Shown piece after piece: positions 34,482 to 44,874 of a stretch of 64,000 nucleotides of DNA. Positions within the stretch are counted from its first letter, which is position 1, and each line of letters begins with the position of its first letter. The stretch is taken from contig NZ_CP119993.1 in the NCBI RefSeq assembly GCF_029338575.1, positions 1,054,001 through 1,118,000 of the forward strand, written 5' to 3'. The DNA is from Halomarina halobia. GTDB taxonomy: Archaea > Halobacteriota > Halobacteria > Halobacteriales > Haloarculaceae. The notes beneath the pieces are model-generated. The model had not been told where the DNA came from. It made no database searches and saw only the letters and a program-made list of their open reading frames with translations. A program made the translations under genes and the position numbers.

Positions 34482-34510
34482 GTAATACTACCACAACATT
34501 TTTTCACGAC
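34482..34510. promoter_or_regulatory. Shared motif GTAATACTAC...ACGAC upstream of importer
   Basis: The block GTAATACTACCACAACATTT and the following TTTCACGAC match the block at 24717-24746 upstream of GH15, allowing a small gap. It sits immediately upstream of the TATA box, the usual place for an archaeal activator. Linkage to a TrmB protein is an inference. Confidence 0.4.
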
Positions 34511-35624
34511 TTCGCGGACCCGCGTCGACGCGCGTTCGTTCCGGTCGTGCGGGACGCAGGCGTATTCGATGATCCCCGGCGCTCGACCGTCCGTTCGAAC
34601 GTGTGGCCGGTTCGTCGGTCATCTCCCTCTATAAGTCCCCGTTCTCGGCGTCGCCCCCAGGCGTATCACCCCCGTACGCGTCTACCTCCTCGCCGGCTGG
34701 ATCCGTACTACGATCATGGGCCATGGTGCTGTTCATTCTCCGCTGTTGACCGGCAGCCAAGTCGAGGGCGATAACGGCCACGGAAACGTCTGTCGGGATG
34801 GCTTCGAGATCGGATTTGAGACGGAATGGCGAGGGATCGCGACGCCTCTTAAGGGTCGTATGTCGACAGAGCTGCTTCGACGGTATTCAGTGAGCGGCTC
34901 ACAATCGTGCCCTTTGCGACACGTGGTGGTACCCTCGTCACGCCACTCGCGTTTATGTCGACAACAACGGTAGCAGTAATACTAATCACTCGATTCTCTG
35001 AAGAAGATGAGCTGCTTCAGTGGAGGGAGATATTGACGCGGCAGTGCAACGGGACAACTGTAATAAGCGAGGGTTAGAACTTGTTTCGGGCATCGCGATG
35101 AGTGCGGCTCTCAGAACCTCGGGTGTCTAAACGACTGTTTCTGCGCGTGTATCCTGTCAGCCGCCACCAAAGAGGACATTGGCTATCTAGCGCGCTACTA
35201 CTGCTTGTTCGTTCACTCAAAAGGCGGTATCCAATCACCTGCAAAGACAGCTCTTACTATTCATACGCTAGTGAGATGGAATTTTGGAGATCAATAGCAT
35301 TTGATGGCGGTCATATTTGCTTAATTATATATTCCTCAGAGGACGTACGACAGTGTGACATTATCCACTGATAAATGGATAACACTCTTGAATTCGGGTA
35401 GCGGAGAAACTCTGGCTTAGCCAGTACTGAGGTGGAAAACACGGTTTAGTTCTCCTTTTATCTATATCAATATAGAATCAGTTCCATTCCCACGTGGTGG
35501 CGAAATATACGCGTATTTACTTCTGTACTCTCTGTGGTGACCACCGACGTGACTCGAGGATAGAGGTGATAAGTAGTGCGATATGTTCTTCCCGTGTACA
35601 GATTATATTGGAATATCGATAGAG
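34511..35624. other. Non-coding, decayed DNA
   Basis: About 1.1 kb holds no convincing gene. It includes the second copy of the diverged repeat (35165-35280). From about 35280 it is AT-rich with several TATA-like runs. Composition and broken frames resemble the decayed region at the start of the window. Confidence 0.5.
35165..35280 (+). repeat. Diverged repeat, copy 2 (partner at 1020-1130)
   Basis: This copy aligns by eye with 1020-1130 in the same orientation. Conserved blocks are gagg-cattgg, tctagcg, gttcactc, gcggtatc, acctgc and aagaca. In successive frames it reads RGHWLSS and FTQKAVSNHLQRQ, similar to copy 1. Both copies are surrounded by non-coding DNA. Confidence 0.55.
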
Positions 35625-36764
<1,140 letters not shown>

Positions 36765-36849
36765 CTACCCTGATGACCTCCGGCGATAGCCTTAAGAGTT
36801 GAGCCCACTGGCCGGGCGTCTAACTACATGGTGAAGCTGAATCGAGGGG

Positions 36850-38331
36850 TTACAGCCGCTCCTTGAGAATCTTCCCTGTCTCCCCTCGTGGGAACTCCTC
36901 GAGGATATACACCGCCTCGGGAATCTTGAAGTCAGCGAAACGCTCGGTGCAGTCTTCTCTGATTCGTTTCTCCAGCGCCTTCTCGTCTGTATGCTCATCG
37001 ATCGTGACGTACGCCACTGGTACCTCACCGTAGATCTCGTGCTCGTGGCCGACCACGGCTACGTCCTCGACGGCTGGGTGAGCGTGGATCGCCTCCTCGA
37101 TCTCACCAGGGTAGATGTTCTGCCCACCCCGGATGATGATGTTCTTGATCCGGTCCTTGACGTAGCACCGCCCCTCCTTGTCGACGTAGCCGATATCTTC
37201 CGTGTGAAACCAACCGCCCTGAAGCACTTCTTCTGTCGCCTCGGGATTATTGTAATACTCCTTGAACACGGTCGGCCCCCTAAGCACGATTTCCCCGAGT
37301 TCACCGGGCGGGAGCGGTTCGCTAGTATCCTCGTCGAGGATTGCCGCTTCGGCGTACAGCGTCGGGGAGCCGGCCGAGCCGACGACGACCTCCTCTGGTG
37401 ATTCATACGCCGTTCCAGCGGCCTCGGTGAGGCCATAGATCTCCATGACGTTGATCCCGAACGCTTCTTCGAACCGCTCGACGAGTTCCTCGTGGACGTA
37501 CGAACCAGACACGACAAATCGTTCGAACGAGGAAACGTCCCGGTTCTCTGGGTACTCCCGTTCGAGTAGGATCGCGAGGACGCTCGGGACGACACTCGTA
37601 ATATTCGCGTCGTATTGCTCGACATCTGCCCAGAAGGAACTCGCGCTGAAGCCGTTCCGCAGGAGTACCTGACCGCCGTCATACATCGTGCCAAGGGTGG
37701 TGATGAACCCGTCGATGTTGAAAAGCGGGAGTACCGTATAGAACACTCCGTACCCCCGTGGCATCTCCCCACCGTCGAACCGGAACAACAGGTTCAGATG
37801 ACTCAACGCGACGCTCTTCGGATCACCGGTCGTCCCGGAGGTGAACATCAACAGTGCAGTGTCGACTGGCCGTACCTCTCGCTTTGGTACGGTCGAGCGC
37901 GATTCGTTCGCGTTCGCCTCGCACTCCTCGGGTGTCAATAGCGCCTTGACGCCAATGTCGTCGATCGCCTTCTCGACGGTTTTACGCAGCGATTCCTCCG
38001 TAATGACGAGCTGACTGTCCGACTGTTCAAAAACGTACGCGATCTCCCCCGTCTTGTACTCGGGATTCGTTGGGACCACGACGCCACCGACCTTCAGGAC
38101 CCCGCAGATGGCGACGACAAGTGCCGCCGAATTGGGGAGTATGACTCCGACTTTATCGCCCGCTACGACGCCCCGTTCGGCGAGCGTCGCAGCGACCTCG
38201 TCAGAACGGGCGTCGATTTCCTGGTACGAGAATGTCTCGCCCGTCTCCGCCCTGATGAGAAACGTCTCGTCGCCGTTTCGGTCGGCCTGTCCGCGGATCA
38301 TCTCCGGGAGGGTTCCGTAGTCGGGAATCAT
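36850..38331 (-). CDS. AMP-forming acyl-CoA synthetase
   Basis: This 493-residue adenylate-forming enzyme has the P-loop FTSGTTGDPKSV (about 168-179), the motif YGLTEAAG near 300, the hinge DRIKNIIIRGGQNIYPGEIE and the catalytic C-terminal lysine in GKILK. It activates a carboxylic acid as acyl-AMP and then as the CoA thioester. Length and layout are normal. It starts 4 nt after the enoyl-CoA hydratase gene stops, so the two act in one pathway. The pairing resembles carnitine (CaiC/CaiD), feruloyl (Fcs/Ech) and fatty-acid systems; substrate is unknown. Confidence 0.92.
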   Translation of the reverse strand: MIPDYGTLPEMIRGQADRNGDETFLIRAETGETFSYQEIDARSDEVAATLAERGVVAGDKVGVILPNSAALVVAICGVLKVGGVVVPTNPEYKTGEIAYVFEQSDSQLVITEESLRKTVEKAIDDIGVKALLTPEECEANANESRSTVPKREVRPVDTALLMFTSGTTGDPKSVALSHLNLLFRFDGGEMPRGYGVFYTVLPLFNIDGFITTLGTMYDGGQVLLRNGFSASSFWADVEQYDANITSVVPSVLAILLEREYPENRDVSSFERFVVSGSYVHEELVERFEEAFGINVMEIYGLTEAAGTAYESPEEVVVGSAGSPTLYAEAAILDEDTSEPLPPGELGEIVLRGPTVFKEYYNNPEATEEVLQGGWFHTEDIGYVDKEGRCYVKDRIKNIIIRGGQNIYPGEIEEAIHAHPAVEDVAVVGHEHEIYGEVPVAYVTIDEHTDEKALEKRIREDCTERFADFKIPEAVYILEEFPRGETGKILKERL

Positions 38332-38335
38332 GATC

Positions 38336-39046
38336 TCACCACTCGATTTCGCCTGAAAGCTCGTCGCATAGCAGATTGGCGACCTCCTCGTACTCGAGTA
38401 CTTCCTCGACCGGGAAGGCGTGGTTGAACCCGCGCTTGTTCAGCCATAGGGCCGTGCGGGACTTGTTCTCGACGATGTCCTCGGCGACCGATAGCACCTT
38501 CTCATCGAGATCGGCATCGTCGTACACGCCGGCGATGAGCCCCAGTCGTTCCGCCTCATTCGCGCTGACCTCGCGGCTTGTGAATACGAGCTCTCGCGCC
38601 TTGCCCGCACCGACGGTCAGCGGCAGGAGAAGTGTTGAAGCGTTCGAGATGGTGACGCCGATCTCCGATTCCGTCATCTTGAATGTCGTATCCGTCGCCG
38701 CGTACCGCAGGTCGAACGACAGCGTCCACTCGAAACCACCGCCAACGACCCACCCGTGTAGTTTTCCGACGACGATGCCCTCGAACTCCCGTACGGCGCG
38801 CGTGATGTCTTGAAACAGGTCGATGTTCTCACCACCCTCCTCCTTTGCAGCGTCCAGGTCGGCGCCGGCGGTAAATGCCCGGCCGGCTCCCTCGAAGATA
38901 AGGACTGTGTACTCGCCGTTTGCGCTCCGGACGGTGTCCGCAATCCCCGCAAGCAGTTCCCCATTGAGGGCGTTGAGCGAGTTGGGCCGGTTTAAAGTGA
39001 TCCGCAGGATCTCGCTGCTTACTTCATCCTTGTCCAGTACTGCCAT
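38336..39046 (-). CDS. Enoyl-CoA hydratase/isomerase family protein
   Basis: This 236-residue crotonase-fold protein has the oxyanion-hole motifs GRAFTAGADLDAA and HGWVVGGGFEWTLSFDLRYA, followed by KMTESEIGVTISN. It acts on an acyl-CoA, by hydration, isomerisation or dehydration. The start at 39046 gives the usual N-terminal strand; the extra residues of a longer frame look non-coding. It lies between the Pot-type permease gene (110 nt away) and the acyl-CoA synthetase. The exact reaction cannot be read. Confidence 0.88.
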   Translation of the reverse strand: MAVLDKDEVSSEILRITLNRPNSLNALNGELLAGIADTVRSANGEYTVLIFEGAGRAFTAGADLDAAKEEGGENIDLFQDITRAVREFEGIVVGKLHGWVVGGGFEWTLSFDLRYAATDTTFKMTESEIGVTISNASTLLLPLTVGAGKARELVFTSREVSANEAERLGLIAGVYDDADLDEKVLSVAEDIVENKSRTALWLNKRGFNHAFPVEEVLEYEEVANLLCDELSGEIEW

Positions 39047-39156
39047 AGCAGTGTGGTTGTCTCTATCAACCCACATAAGTCGTTGGTCTCGGTCTATCAC
39101 AGTCGCAAGACAACGCGCGAACGCGACCGTTCGCCCTCATCGAGAACGAGAGGCAA

Positions 39157-39936
39157 TTACCGCTCGAGCACGGTCGCTAAGACGGCCACAATGAGCATCA
39201 CCACGATGAGCACGGTCGAAAGTGCGCTGATCACCGGGCTGAGTCCGGAGCGCGTCATTGTGTAGATGATCACGGGCACGGTCGTCGTGCCGGGAGAAAC
39301 CAGAAACTGCGTTGCGGTGAATTCGCCGAACGAGACCACAAAGGAGATCAGGATCGCCGAGAAGACGGCGGGAGAGATAATCGGTAGCGTGACGTTAAGA
39401 ATACTCTCGGCCGGCCCCGCGCCGAGCACCTGCGAAGCTGCCTCTAGCGTCGTGTCGAAGCTGACCAACTCTGCACGAACAATCAAGAACACGTAGGGGA
39501 GTGTAAGGATGGTGTGACCGAGGACAACGGGGACGTAGCCTGACGAAATTCCCAGTTCTGACGCGTACTGGATAAGCGCCAGACCGGTTATCACTGGTGA
39601 GATCATCAGCGGAAGTAGCATGAGCGTTGAGATCTGCTCTTTGTATGGAAACTCTGTCCGGACAAATCCGAACGCGGTGATCGTCCCGAGAAGCCCCGAT
39701 AGGATTGACGATATCGTAGCGACGAAGATACTCGTCGAGAGAGCATTCAGTATCTCCGGGTCGTTCAACAGCGTGACGTACCACTGGAGTGAAATCCCCT
39801 CACGCGGCAACGTCGGGAACGGTCGCGGCGTTAGAGAGGTTAACACGATCACGACGATTGGTACCAATAGGACTGCGTAGACGAACAGTGAGAGGATCGT
39901 CAGGCTCATTCGCGGTGCGAGTTGGTGCCGATTCAT
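39157..39936 (-). CDS. Pot-type ABC permease (PotC)
   Basis: This 259-residue membrane protein has six helices and the ATPase-contact loop EAASQVLGAGPAESILNVTLP near residue 170. It matches the PotC class of polyamine, spermidine/putrescine or related organic-cation importers. It overlaps the PotB-type gene by 4 nt, showing translational coupling. Confidence 0.92.
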   Translation of the reverse strand: MNRHQLAPRMSLTILSLFVYAVLLVPIVVIVLTSLTPRPFPTLPREGISLQWYVTLLNDPEILNALSTSIFVATISSILSGLLGTITAFGFVRTEFPYKEQISTLMLLPLMISPVITGLALIQYASELGISSGYVPVVLGHTILTLPYVFLIVRAELVSFDTTLEAASQVLGAGPAESILNVTLPIISPAVFSAILISFVVSFGEFTATQFLVSPGTTTVPVIIYTMTRSGLSPVISALSTVLIVVMLIVAVLATVLER

Positions 39937-40775
39937 AGCTCGCCGAGCACCTCCCCGATATTGATAACGGAATTAAAGATCATCAGTACGACCGTAAGGA
40001 TTACCGTGTAGAGTACGGCGATGGCGGCCGCCAGTTCGACATTGAACGCGGAGCTGAATGTCTCGGCGATCACATTGGCTATCATAGTCTGCCCCGGCCC
40101 ACCGAGGATGGCGGGCGCCAAAAACGACCCCGTCGCGAGAATGAACTCGATGAGCCCCCCCGCGATCACGCCCGAGAGACTTAGCGGGAAGATGACCGAC
40201 ACGAGCGTCCGCAGGTGTCCGGCACCGAGCACATGCGAGGCGTTGACTAGATCCTGATCGATGGAGTTAAGCGAGTTGTAGATCGGTAGGATAGCAAACG
40301 GAAGCAGCGCGCTCACAAGGCCAACGATTACGCCCACAGACGAGAAAAGGATGTCGAAGTCCGTTCCGAACACCATGACGAACGGACCGTTCGGGGAGAA
40401 AAACAGCTGGATTCCGAGGTATCTGATGATGTATGCAACCCAGAATGGGAGAATGACGAGACCTAGCAGCAGAAACTGCCGTTCACCATAAAAGACGATG
40501 TAATAGGAGATGGCGTACGCTAGTACGAGCGAGACGACCGTCGTAACCAGACCATAGTAAAATGAGCGTACAATGGCGTCGAGGTAGACTCCCTCAAGCG
40601 CCGTGCGGTAGTTCACGAACGGATCGCCGCTAGAGAGGTTAACGCTCGTCCATCCGAGCAGCAGGATGGGAATCGCGTAAAAAAACAAGAGGAATCCGAG
40701 CCCGATAAGCACCAATGACTGGCTCGACACTCGCTGCTTTATGATCTCTGGAACGGGGAGGTTCTTGACAATCAT
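39933..40775 (-). CDS. Pot-type ABC permease (PotB)
   Basis: This 280-residue membrane protein carries six helices and the EAA-like loop NASHVLGAGHLRTLVSVIFPLS near residue 180. It forms a heterodimer with the next permease. It overlaps both the ATPase gene upstream and the PotC-type gene downstream by 4 nt. Confidence 0.92.
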   Translation of the reverse strand: MIVKNLPVPEIIKQRVSSQSLVLIGLGFLLFFYAIPILLLGWTSVNLSSGDPFVNYRTALEGVYLDAIVRSFYYGLVTTVVSLVLAYAISYYIVFYGERQFLLLGLVILPFWVAYIIRYLGIQLFFSPNGPFVMVFGTDFDILFSSVGVIVGLVSALLPFAILPIYNSLNSIDQDLVNASHVLGAGHLRTLVSVIFPLSLSGVIAGGLIEFILATGSFLAPAILGGPGQTMIANVIAETFSSAFNVELAAAIAVLYTVILTVVLMIFNSVINIGEVLGEL

Positions 40776-41815
40776 AGTGTGATGACGTTGGATGGATCAA
40801 AGGAGACGTACACGTCGTCGCCCTCCCTGATCGGCGGGAACCGCTCTGTTTCGACGAGGACGTTCGTTCCTTCCGGCAGTTCGACGAGTACTTCGGCAAA
40901 CCGCCCGAGTTCGGTGATCTCCCCGACATGTCCGCGGAATTCGTTTTTCTGATTCGTCGCTGAACGCGCGATCTCGATGTCTTCCGGGCGGACGTACAGC
41001 ACGACCTGTTTGCCGTCGGCGAGACTTTCGTTCCCGTTCAGGTAGAACTCCCGGTTTCCGTTGCGGACAACGAGTGGGGAGTTCGATGCTACCGTTCCTT
41101 CGAACTTCGTAGATTTGCCCACGAATTCGGCCACGAACGGGTTTACTGGGGTCTCATAGATTTCCCTCGGCCGGCCGACCTGCTGCTTGCGGCCGTCCTT
41201 GAGGACAACCACCCGGTCCGATAGCGAGAGCGCCTCTTCCTGGTCGTGGGTGACATAAAGTGTCGTGACATTCACCTCCTCCTGGATACGCTTTATTTCC
41301 CTTCGCATCTCCTCGCGGAGCACACGATCGAGGCCTGTCAGGGGCTCGTCGAGCAACAGCAGGTCCGGTTCGTACGCGACTGCCCGAGCGAGGGAGATGC
41401 GCTGCTTCTGCCCGCCGCTCAGTTCCCCTGGCCGGTGGTCCCCGTGATCAGGCATCTGTACAAGGCCGAGCAGTTCCTGGACCCGCTGCTTGGCGTCCGC
41501 CGCGTTGTATCCGTGCATCTTTAGACCGTACTCGATGTTTTCCTCGGCGGTCATGTGGGGAAACAGCGCCGAGTGCTGAAACGCCATACCGATGTTGCGC
41601 TCGGACGGTGGCGTGTTTGTGATGTCTTTCCCGCGGAGGTGAATGCTTCCTTCGCTCGGTTCGACCAATCCCGCAATCGCGTGCAACGTGGTACTTTTTC
41701 CGCAACCGCTTGGACCGAGGAGGGTGACGAATTCTCCTTGATTCAATTCGAACGACAGATCGTCGACGGCCTTCAGATCGCCGTAGTACTTGGTGAAGTT
41801 CTTGACCTCGAGCAT
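40772..41815 (-). CDS. Pot-type ABC importer ATPase (PotA)
   Basis: This 347-residue ATPase has Walker A GPSGCGKST (about 35-43), signature LSGGQKQRISLARA, Walker B LLLDEPLTGLD and switch His in YVTHDQEEALSLSDR. A C-terminal TOBE domain follows. The layout matches PotA and related spermidine, putrescine or thiamine importers. It is the second gene of the operon, 64 nt after the binding-protein gene. Confidence 0.94.
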   Translation of the reverse strand: MLEVKNFTKYYGDLKAVDDLSFELNQGEFVTLLGPSGCGKSTTLHAIAGLVEPSEGSIHLRGKDITNTPPSERNIGMAFQHSALFPHMTAEENIEYGLKMHGYNAADAKQRVQELLGLVQMPDHGDHRPGELSGGQKQRISLARAVAYEPDLLLLDEPLTGLDRVLREEMRREIKRIQEEVNVTTLYVTHDQEEALSLSDRVVVLKDGRKQQVGRPREIYETPVNPFVAEFVGKSTKFEGTVASNSPLVVRNGNREFYLNGNESLADGKQVVLYVRPEDIEIARSATNQKNEFRGHVGEITELGRFAEVLVELPEGTNVLVETERFPPIREGDDVYVSFDPSNVITL

Positions 41816-41879
41816 TATTTAAATTTGATGACGTATTGTATGTTCATCTTGGGTGGCGGTTGGGATCGAAAGCGTCGGC

Positions 41880-43028
41880 CTATCCCTGTTTGACCTTTTG
41901 GAAATCCCGCTGCATCTGATCTAGACTCGGGAGCACGTCGTTCCAAGTAGGCCAGCTGAGCTGGTCAATGCTGTCGACGTAGTCGGGCATGTTCTGGATC
42001 TCCTTCGGTGGGTCCTTGATCATAATTGGGTACCCCAGGTTTGTCGACAGTTCAATTGCGTTCTCACGCTTGTAGCTCCAGTTGAGCAGCTCATGGACCG
42101 TGTCGCTTTTCTCGCTCGCCTTCGGAATGTTGTAGTTCTCGTCAAGCACGAACGTTCCCTCCTCGGGTAGTACGTACTTCATCTGTTCGTATCCTGCGTC
42201 TTGGAGCGCGAGAGTCCGTCCACCCCAGATCTCAGCGATCATTGCGTTCCCTTCGCGAAGCAGCTGGATCGCTTGTGCGCCCGAACCCCAGTACTTGAAC
42301 ACGACCCGGTGTTCCTGTTTCATCCGCTCGATCGTTTTCTGGTACAGCGCGTCGTCGTTGACGATCTCGTTGATGTTCGTCCCAATAGCTAGTGCCGCGT
42401 TGGCAAAGCGCGAGAGGGGATCGTCGCGAAGCGCAACCTGGTCGGTGAACTGCTCGTTTAGCAGGTCACCCCACGAGGTCAACTCCTGATCGACTTCGTC
42501 CGTGTTGTACGTGTACCCCTGTGTCACTGGATCGCGGAAGACGGTGTCGCTTTTTTCGTCCGATTTCACGTACGGGGCGTTCTGGAACGCCTCCTGCATG
42601 TTCTCCGTATAGTTGGGCAGCTTTGAAAAGTCGATCTCGCCGAGTAGGTCCTCATTTCGAGCAATTGAGATGCCATAAGAGCTGAAGTTGACGAGGTCGA
42701 ACTCGCCTGGATTTTGTTTCAGCCTCGAAATGAATTCTGAGTCGCCGCCGGCTGATGTGTGTTGGACCTTGACGCCACTTTCCTCTGACCACTTTTCGAA
42801 GAGTTGCTTTGCCGAGTCTTGGGTGTTGCCTCCCCAGCCCAGATACCGGATGGAGTCCGGCTTCCCTGACCCACTGCCCGATCCACCACCCGATCCACCG
42901 ATACAACCCGCCAGTCCGAACGCACCGGCACCGCCGAGGGCAGTGAGCACTCGCCGCCGTCCGACGCGACCGGTTGGGGCGCGTCGACCCTGCGATCTGT
43001 CGGTGTTCCCAGAGTTACCATCTAACAT
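41880..43028 (-). CDS. PotD-type substrate-binding lipoprotein
   Basis: This 382-residue family 1 binding protein begins with a twin-arginine signal (GRRRVLTALGG) and lipobox LAGC. A Gly/Ser linker then leads into RYLGWGGNTQDSAK, typical of PotD-type proteins. The ligand of this class is a polyamine or another small cationic or carboxylic compound. It is the first gene of a train of seven: binding protein, ATPase, two permeases, enoyl-CoA hydratase, acyl-CoA synthetase and HDAC-like enzyme. A TATA box and an inverted repeat lie at its start. Confidence 0.92.
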   Translation of the reverse strand: MLDGNSGNTDRSQGRRAPTGRVGRRRVLTALGGAGAFGLAGCIGGSGGGSGSGSGKPDSIRYLGWGGNTQDSAKQLFEKWSEESGVKVQHTSAGGDSEFISRLKQNPGEFDLVNFSSYGISIARNEDLLGEIDFSKLPNYTENMQEAFQNAPYVKSDEKSDTVFRDPVTQGYTYNTDEVDQELTSWGDLLNEQFTDQVALRDDPLSRFANAALAIGTNINEIVNDDALYQKTIERMKQEHRVVFKYWGSGAQAIQLLREGNAMIAEIWGGRTLALQDAGYEQMKYVLPEEGTFVLDENYNIPKASEKSDTVHELLNWSYKRENAIELSTNLGYPIMIKDPPKEIQNMPDYVDSIDQLSWPTWNDVLPSLDQMQRDFQKVKQG

Positions 43029-43038
43029 TGATGTTAGA
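43021..43038. promoter_or_regulatory. Perfect inverted repeat across PotD start codon
   Basis: TCTAACAT-TG-ATGTTAGA is a perfect 8-2-8 dyad that covers the start codon (43026-43028) and the likely transcription start. A bound repressor here would block a leaderless promoter. An mRNA hairpin is also possible. Confidence 0.45.
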
Positions 43039-43054
43039 CTTTCTCAACCAAGGG

Positions 43055-43062
43055 TATAAAGC
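43055..43062 (-). promoter_or_regulatory. TATA box for the PotD operon
   Basis: On the minus strand GCTTTATA lies 27-34 nt upstream of the ATG at 43028. Confidence 0.55.
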
Positions 43063-43551
43063 TAACTCACTAATTTCATGGGGTGCGATTCTTGACTAGC
43101 TGTTTTCATTTATGCAATTTATCAACTGAATGGATTATCTACGACGAGGCAAACGTCGTCTCCGGAGATAGTTGTTTAAGGAGTTCATCGACATTGTTAC
43201 GCGGGTAGCAGTCACATCTAGGGATCCGGCGTTCTAGTCAAGGTAGCCGTGTTAAGGCACCAGCCAGATCCCAAGACAACTGTGACACAGGTCAACGTTC
43301 GGGCTCAGAAGCTCAGGGGAATCTGGCCCTAATAGGTGGGATTCCGATGTCTGTCCTAATAGGTGGATGGCTATGAGCCGACGGTAATACCGTCTGATAG
43401 TCGCGCGAGTATCTACATCAACAAATCTATCTCTCATTTCAAACCAACCACCTATGTCCAGAGTTGCTCCGGGAATCTCACGGGGACGCCTCCAATATCC
43501 CCGACAAGATATCGATACAGGACCCACCAGCTATGGGGGGTCGGTGATCGG
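43063..43551. other. Non-coding gap with a short direct repeat
   Basis: No gene is visible in about 490 nt. The 12-mer CCTAATAGGTGG occurs twice (43328-43339 and 43355-43366), 27 nt apart. The purpose of the repeat is unknown. Confidence 0.5.
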
Positions 43552-44874
43552 TTAGCCGAAGACAGTCTCGATCGCGGTATCGAGGACCTCGATAGCCTCA
43601 TCGATCTCGACCTGTCCAACTGAGAACGGAGGAGCAACGAGAACTTGCACATCTGGGCGACCGCTCCCGAACATGATACCGCGATCTGTAGCTTCCTTAC
43701 GGACATCCGCGACGGGGTTGTCGGAGTCGTGGTCCACCCATGGATGGACGAAGGGGTCGTCGGTTACTGGGTCGGCGAAGACGACGCTCCATAGGAACCC
43801 ACGGCCGCGGACTTCCGAGACGACGCCGTGTGACGCCTCTAGCTCCCGTAGTCGCTCCTCTAGATACGGTTCGTGTTCACGGACGTTGGCGATCAACCCA
43901 TCGTCGTACTCCTTGAGGGCAGCGCAACCGGCAGCACAGGCTACTGGATGGCCGGCGAACGTCTGCCCGAGTTCGTGGCCGTTCTCCTGTACATGTTGGC
44001 CGATCCCCTCGTCTACGATCACACCTGCCAGGGGGACGTACGCGCTCGTAACCCCCTTCGCGAACGTGATCATGTCCGGGTCGACATCTTCGGTACTGAT
44101 GCCGAACCAATCACCGCACCGACCGAATCCCGTGATCACCTCGTCGGAGATAAGGAGGATGTCGTATTGGTCACATATTTCACGGAGTCGTTCGAAATAT
44201 CCCGGAGGTGCCGGATAGGCCCCGCTAGTTCCCCCGATGGGCTCGGTGAGGATGGCAGCGACCGAATCCGGCCCCTCGTTCTGGATGACGAACTCGACGT
44301 GATCTGCAGCCATCTCGGCTAGTTCCCGCGGCGAATCCGCGTCGAACGCCTTCGGTAGTGGCGGCAGGAACTTTCCCGTCCCGGTCGTGGCAGCGAATCG
44401 TTCCACCGTCGCCCGGGTACTGGGGTCACCCGTGAGTCCACCCGCGCCGTAGGTCCCTCCGTGATAGGACTGCCATCGTGTCAGTACCTTCGGTGCGTCC
44501 TGAACGTCCCTCGCGATCTGGATTGCCGATTCGTTCGCCTCACTGCCCGAAATCGAGAAGTAGACGTCGGACAGCGATCCTGGAGCGATCTCTGCTAGTT
44601 TCCTCGCCAGTTCCGACCGCGTATCATTGTGTTTCGCCGAGGAGACGTACGGGATGCGACGTGCTTGTTCCTCCATGGCGTCAATGATGGCTTCGTTATC
44701 ATGCCCGGCATTACAGCAGTACAATTGCGAGACGAAGTCGAGGTACTCCTTCCCCTCGTCGTCGTAGACAGTCGCACCCTCCCCGTCTATGATCGTCGGA
44801 GTCTCACTCTTCGGACTGTACCAATGAGGGATTGCCTGGGTGTCTGCCTGCATCTCTGGTGGTTTGCCGCTCAT
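43552..44874 (-). CDS. Class III (omega) aminotransferase
   Basis: This 440-residue PLP enzyme has the phosphate-binding GSEANESAIQIARD (about 110-123), Asp244 in ISDEVITGFGR and the Schiff-base Lys273 in TFAKGVTSAY. It transfers the omega-amino group of a substrate such as beta-alanine, GABA, putrescine or taurine to pyruvate or 2-oxoglutarate. The start at 44874 gives the standard family N-terminus. An alanine dehydrogenase-like gene and a methylmalonate-semialdehyde dehydrogenase gene follow nearby on the same strand. That set suits beta-alanine:pyruvate transamination to malonate semialdehyde. Confidence 0.92.
   Translation of the reverse strand: MSGKPPEMQADTQAIPHWYSPKSETPTIIDGEGATVYDDEGKEYLDFVSQLYCCNAGHDNEAIIDAMEEQARRIPYVSSAKHNDTRSELARKLAEIAPGSLSDVYFSISGSEANESAIQIARDVQDAPKVLTRWQSYHGGTYGAGGLTGDPSTRATVERFAATTGTGKFLPPLPKAFDADSPRELAEMAADHVEFVIQNEGPDSVAAILTEPIGGTSGAYPAPPGYFERLREICDQYDILLISDEVITGFGRCGDWFGISTEDVDPDMITFAKGVTSAYVPLAGVIVDEGIGQHVQENGHELGQTFAGHPVACAAGCAALKEYDDGLIANVREHEPYLEERLRELEASHGVVSEVRGRGFLWSVVFADPVTDDPFVHPWVDHDSDNPVADVRKEATDRGIMFGSGRPDVQVLVAPPFSVGQVEIDEAIEVLDTAIETVFG

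Noticed and set aside
43328..43366. Direct repeat CCTAATAGGTGG as start of a repeat array
   Set aside because: Only two copies 27 nt apart, without a third unit; too little to call an array or iteron set.
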